A stretch of 64,000 nucleotides of DNA, taken from positions 1 through 64,000 of the forward strand of contig NZ_CAJQZC010000007.1 of assembly GCF_907164555.1 (NCBI RefSeq). Direction: 5' to 3'. The position numbers and the translations under genes were made by a program. This DNA is from Paraburkholderia saeva (GTDB lineage Bacteria; Pseudomonadota; Gammaproteobacteria; Burkholderiales; Burkholderiaceae). Positions within the stretch are counted from its first letter, which is position 1; the number at the start of each line of letters is the position of its first letter. The notes under the pieces are model-generated. The model was not told where the DNA came from. It did no database searches and was given only the letters and a program-made list of their open reading frames with translations. Shown here in pieces: positions 63,772-64,000 of this stretch.

Positions 63772-64000
63772 ATGAAACGGATCATGCAAAACAGGTTCTT
63801 CTGGCTGTTCCTCGTGGTGATGTTCGCGCTACCCGTCTTGCCGCAGCCGGTCCGCGTGCCTGAGTACTGGGTCACGCTGTTGAACTACATCGGACTCTAT
63901 TCGATCGTCGCGATCGGGCTCGTACTGCTGACGGGCATCGGCGGGATGACGAGCTTCGGGCAGGCGGCGTTTGTCGGCGTGGGCGCGTATTCCACGGCGT
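63772..64000 (+). CDS. ABC transporter permease LivM (second system), cut by window edge
   Basis: The frame is open from the ATG at 63772 to the window end (76 codons). It reads MKRIMQNRFFWLFLVVMFAL, then YWVTLLNYIGLYSIVAIGLV, then TGIGGMTSFGQAAFVGVGAY, the typical LivM second helix and FGQAAF motif. GAGGAGTGACACG precedes it. It probably continues as a permease, possibly fused to a LivG ATPase domain as in some relatives. Confidence 0.9.
   Translation, partial: MKRIMQNRFFWLFLVVMFALPVLPQPVRVPEYWVTLLNYIGLYSIVAIGLVLLTGIGGMTSFGQAAFVGVGAYSTA

Noticed and set aside
1..64000. tRNA or rRNA genes, CRISPR arrays, prophage or transposase genes
   Set aside because: I looked for T-loop and anticodon patterns, regular spacer repeats, and integrase or transposase motifs on both strands and found none that could be supported.

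Overview
This window looks like part of the main chromosome of a Burkholderia sensu lato species, most likely Paraburkholderia or a close relative. The DNA is GC-rich, and the type II secretion genes are arranged gspD-E-F, then a divergent gspC, then gspG to gspN, which is the Burkholderiaceae order. The metabolic and regulatory genes also fit that family. I see no rRNA, tRNA, CRISPR array, prophage or complete insertion sequence.

Layout. (1) 1-7.8 kb: an L-arabinose uptake and oxidation operon on the minus strand, reading aldehyde dehydrogenase, araF, araG, araH, then a pentonate dehydratase cut by the left edge, with a divergent LysR regulator. (2) 7.8-13.2 kb: yaeQ, a VOC protein, the alkylation-repair pair ada-alkA, and gshA. 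A short intergenic small-RNA candidate with a duplicated anti-Shine-Dalgarno motif lies at 9.03-9.09 kb. (3) 13.5-18.2 kb: a lipoprotein, an EmrB-type exporter, a small membrane protein and a NodT-type outer-membrane factor. (4) 18.3-30.6 kb: the complete general secretion pathway cluster, interrupted between gspJ and gspK by a 657-bp long inverted repeat. (5) 31-35.7 kb: a lytic transglycosylase, a CobW-like GTPase, HU and MnmC. (6) 35.7-39.5 kb: two DnaA-box-rich, AT-rich intergenic regions flanking a cation/proton antiporter gene and ybdK. They share a roughly 60-bp module in inverted orientation and are my candidate for the chromosomal replication origin. (7) 39.6-49.2 kb: a MarR regulator with a four-cysteine tail, an amidotransferase, a MOSC protein, an old yellow enzyme, a bacterial SET-domain protein, a TctDE-like two-component system, phenylalanine hydroxylase genes and a CYTH protein. 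(8) 49.4-59.4 kb: LysR, mmsA, a GMC oxidoreductase and livGFKHM, which together look like uptake and oxidation of a 3-hydroxy acid such as 3-hydroxypropionate. A second copy of the long inverted repeat lies between mmsA and the GMC gene. (9) 59.9-64 kb: a second HAAT-type transporter with two tandem substrate-binding proteins, livH, and a livM cut by the right edge.

Genes right of about 36 kb are mostly on the plus strand, while those on the left are more often on the minus strand. This is the polarity expected if replication starts near 36-39 kb. The strongest leads are the candidate split origin, the two long inverted repeats with conserved arms and different cores, and the small-RNA candidate at 9.03-9.09 kb.
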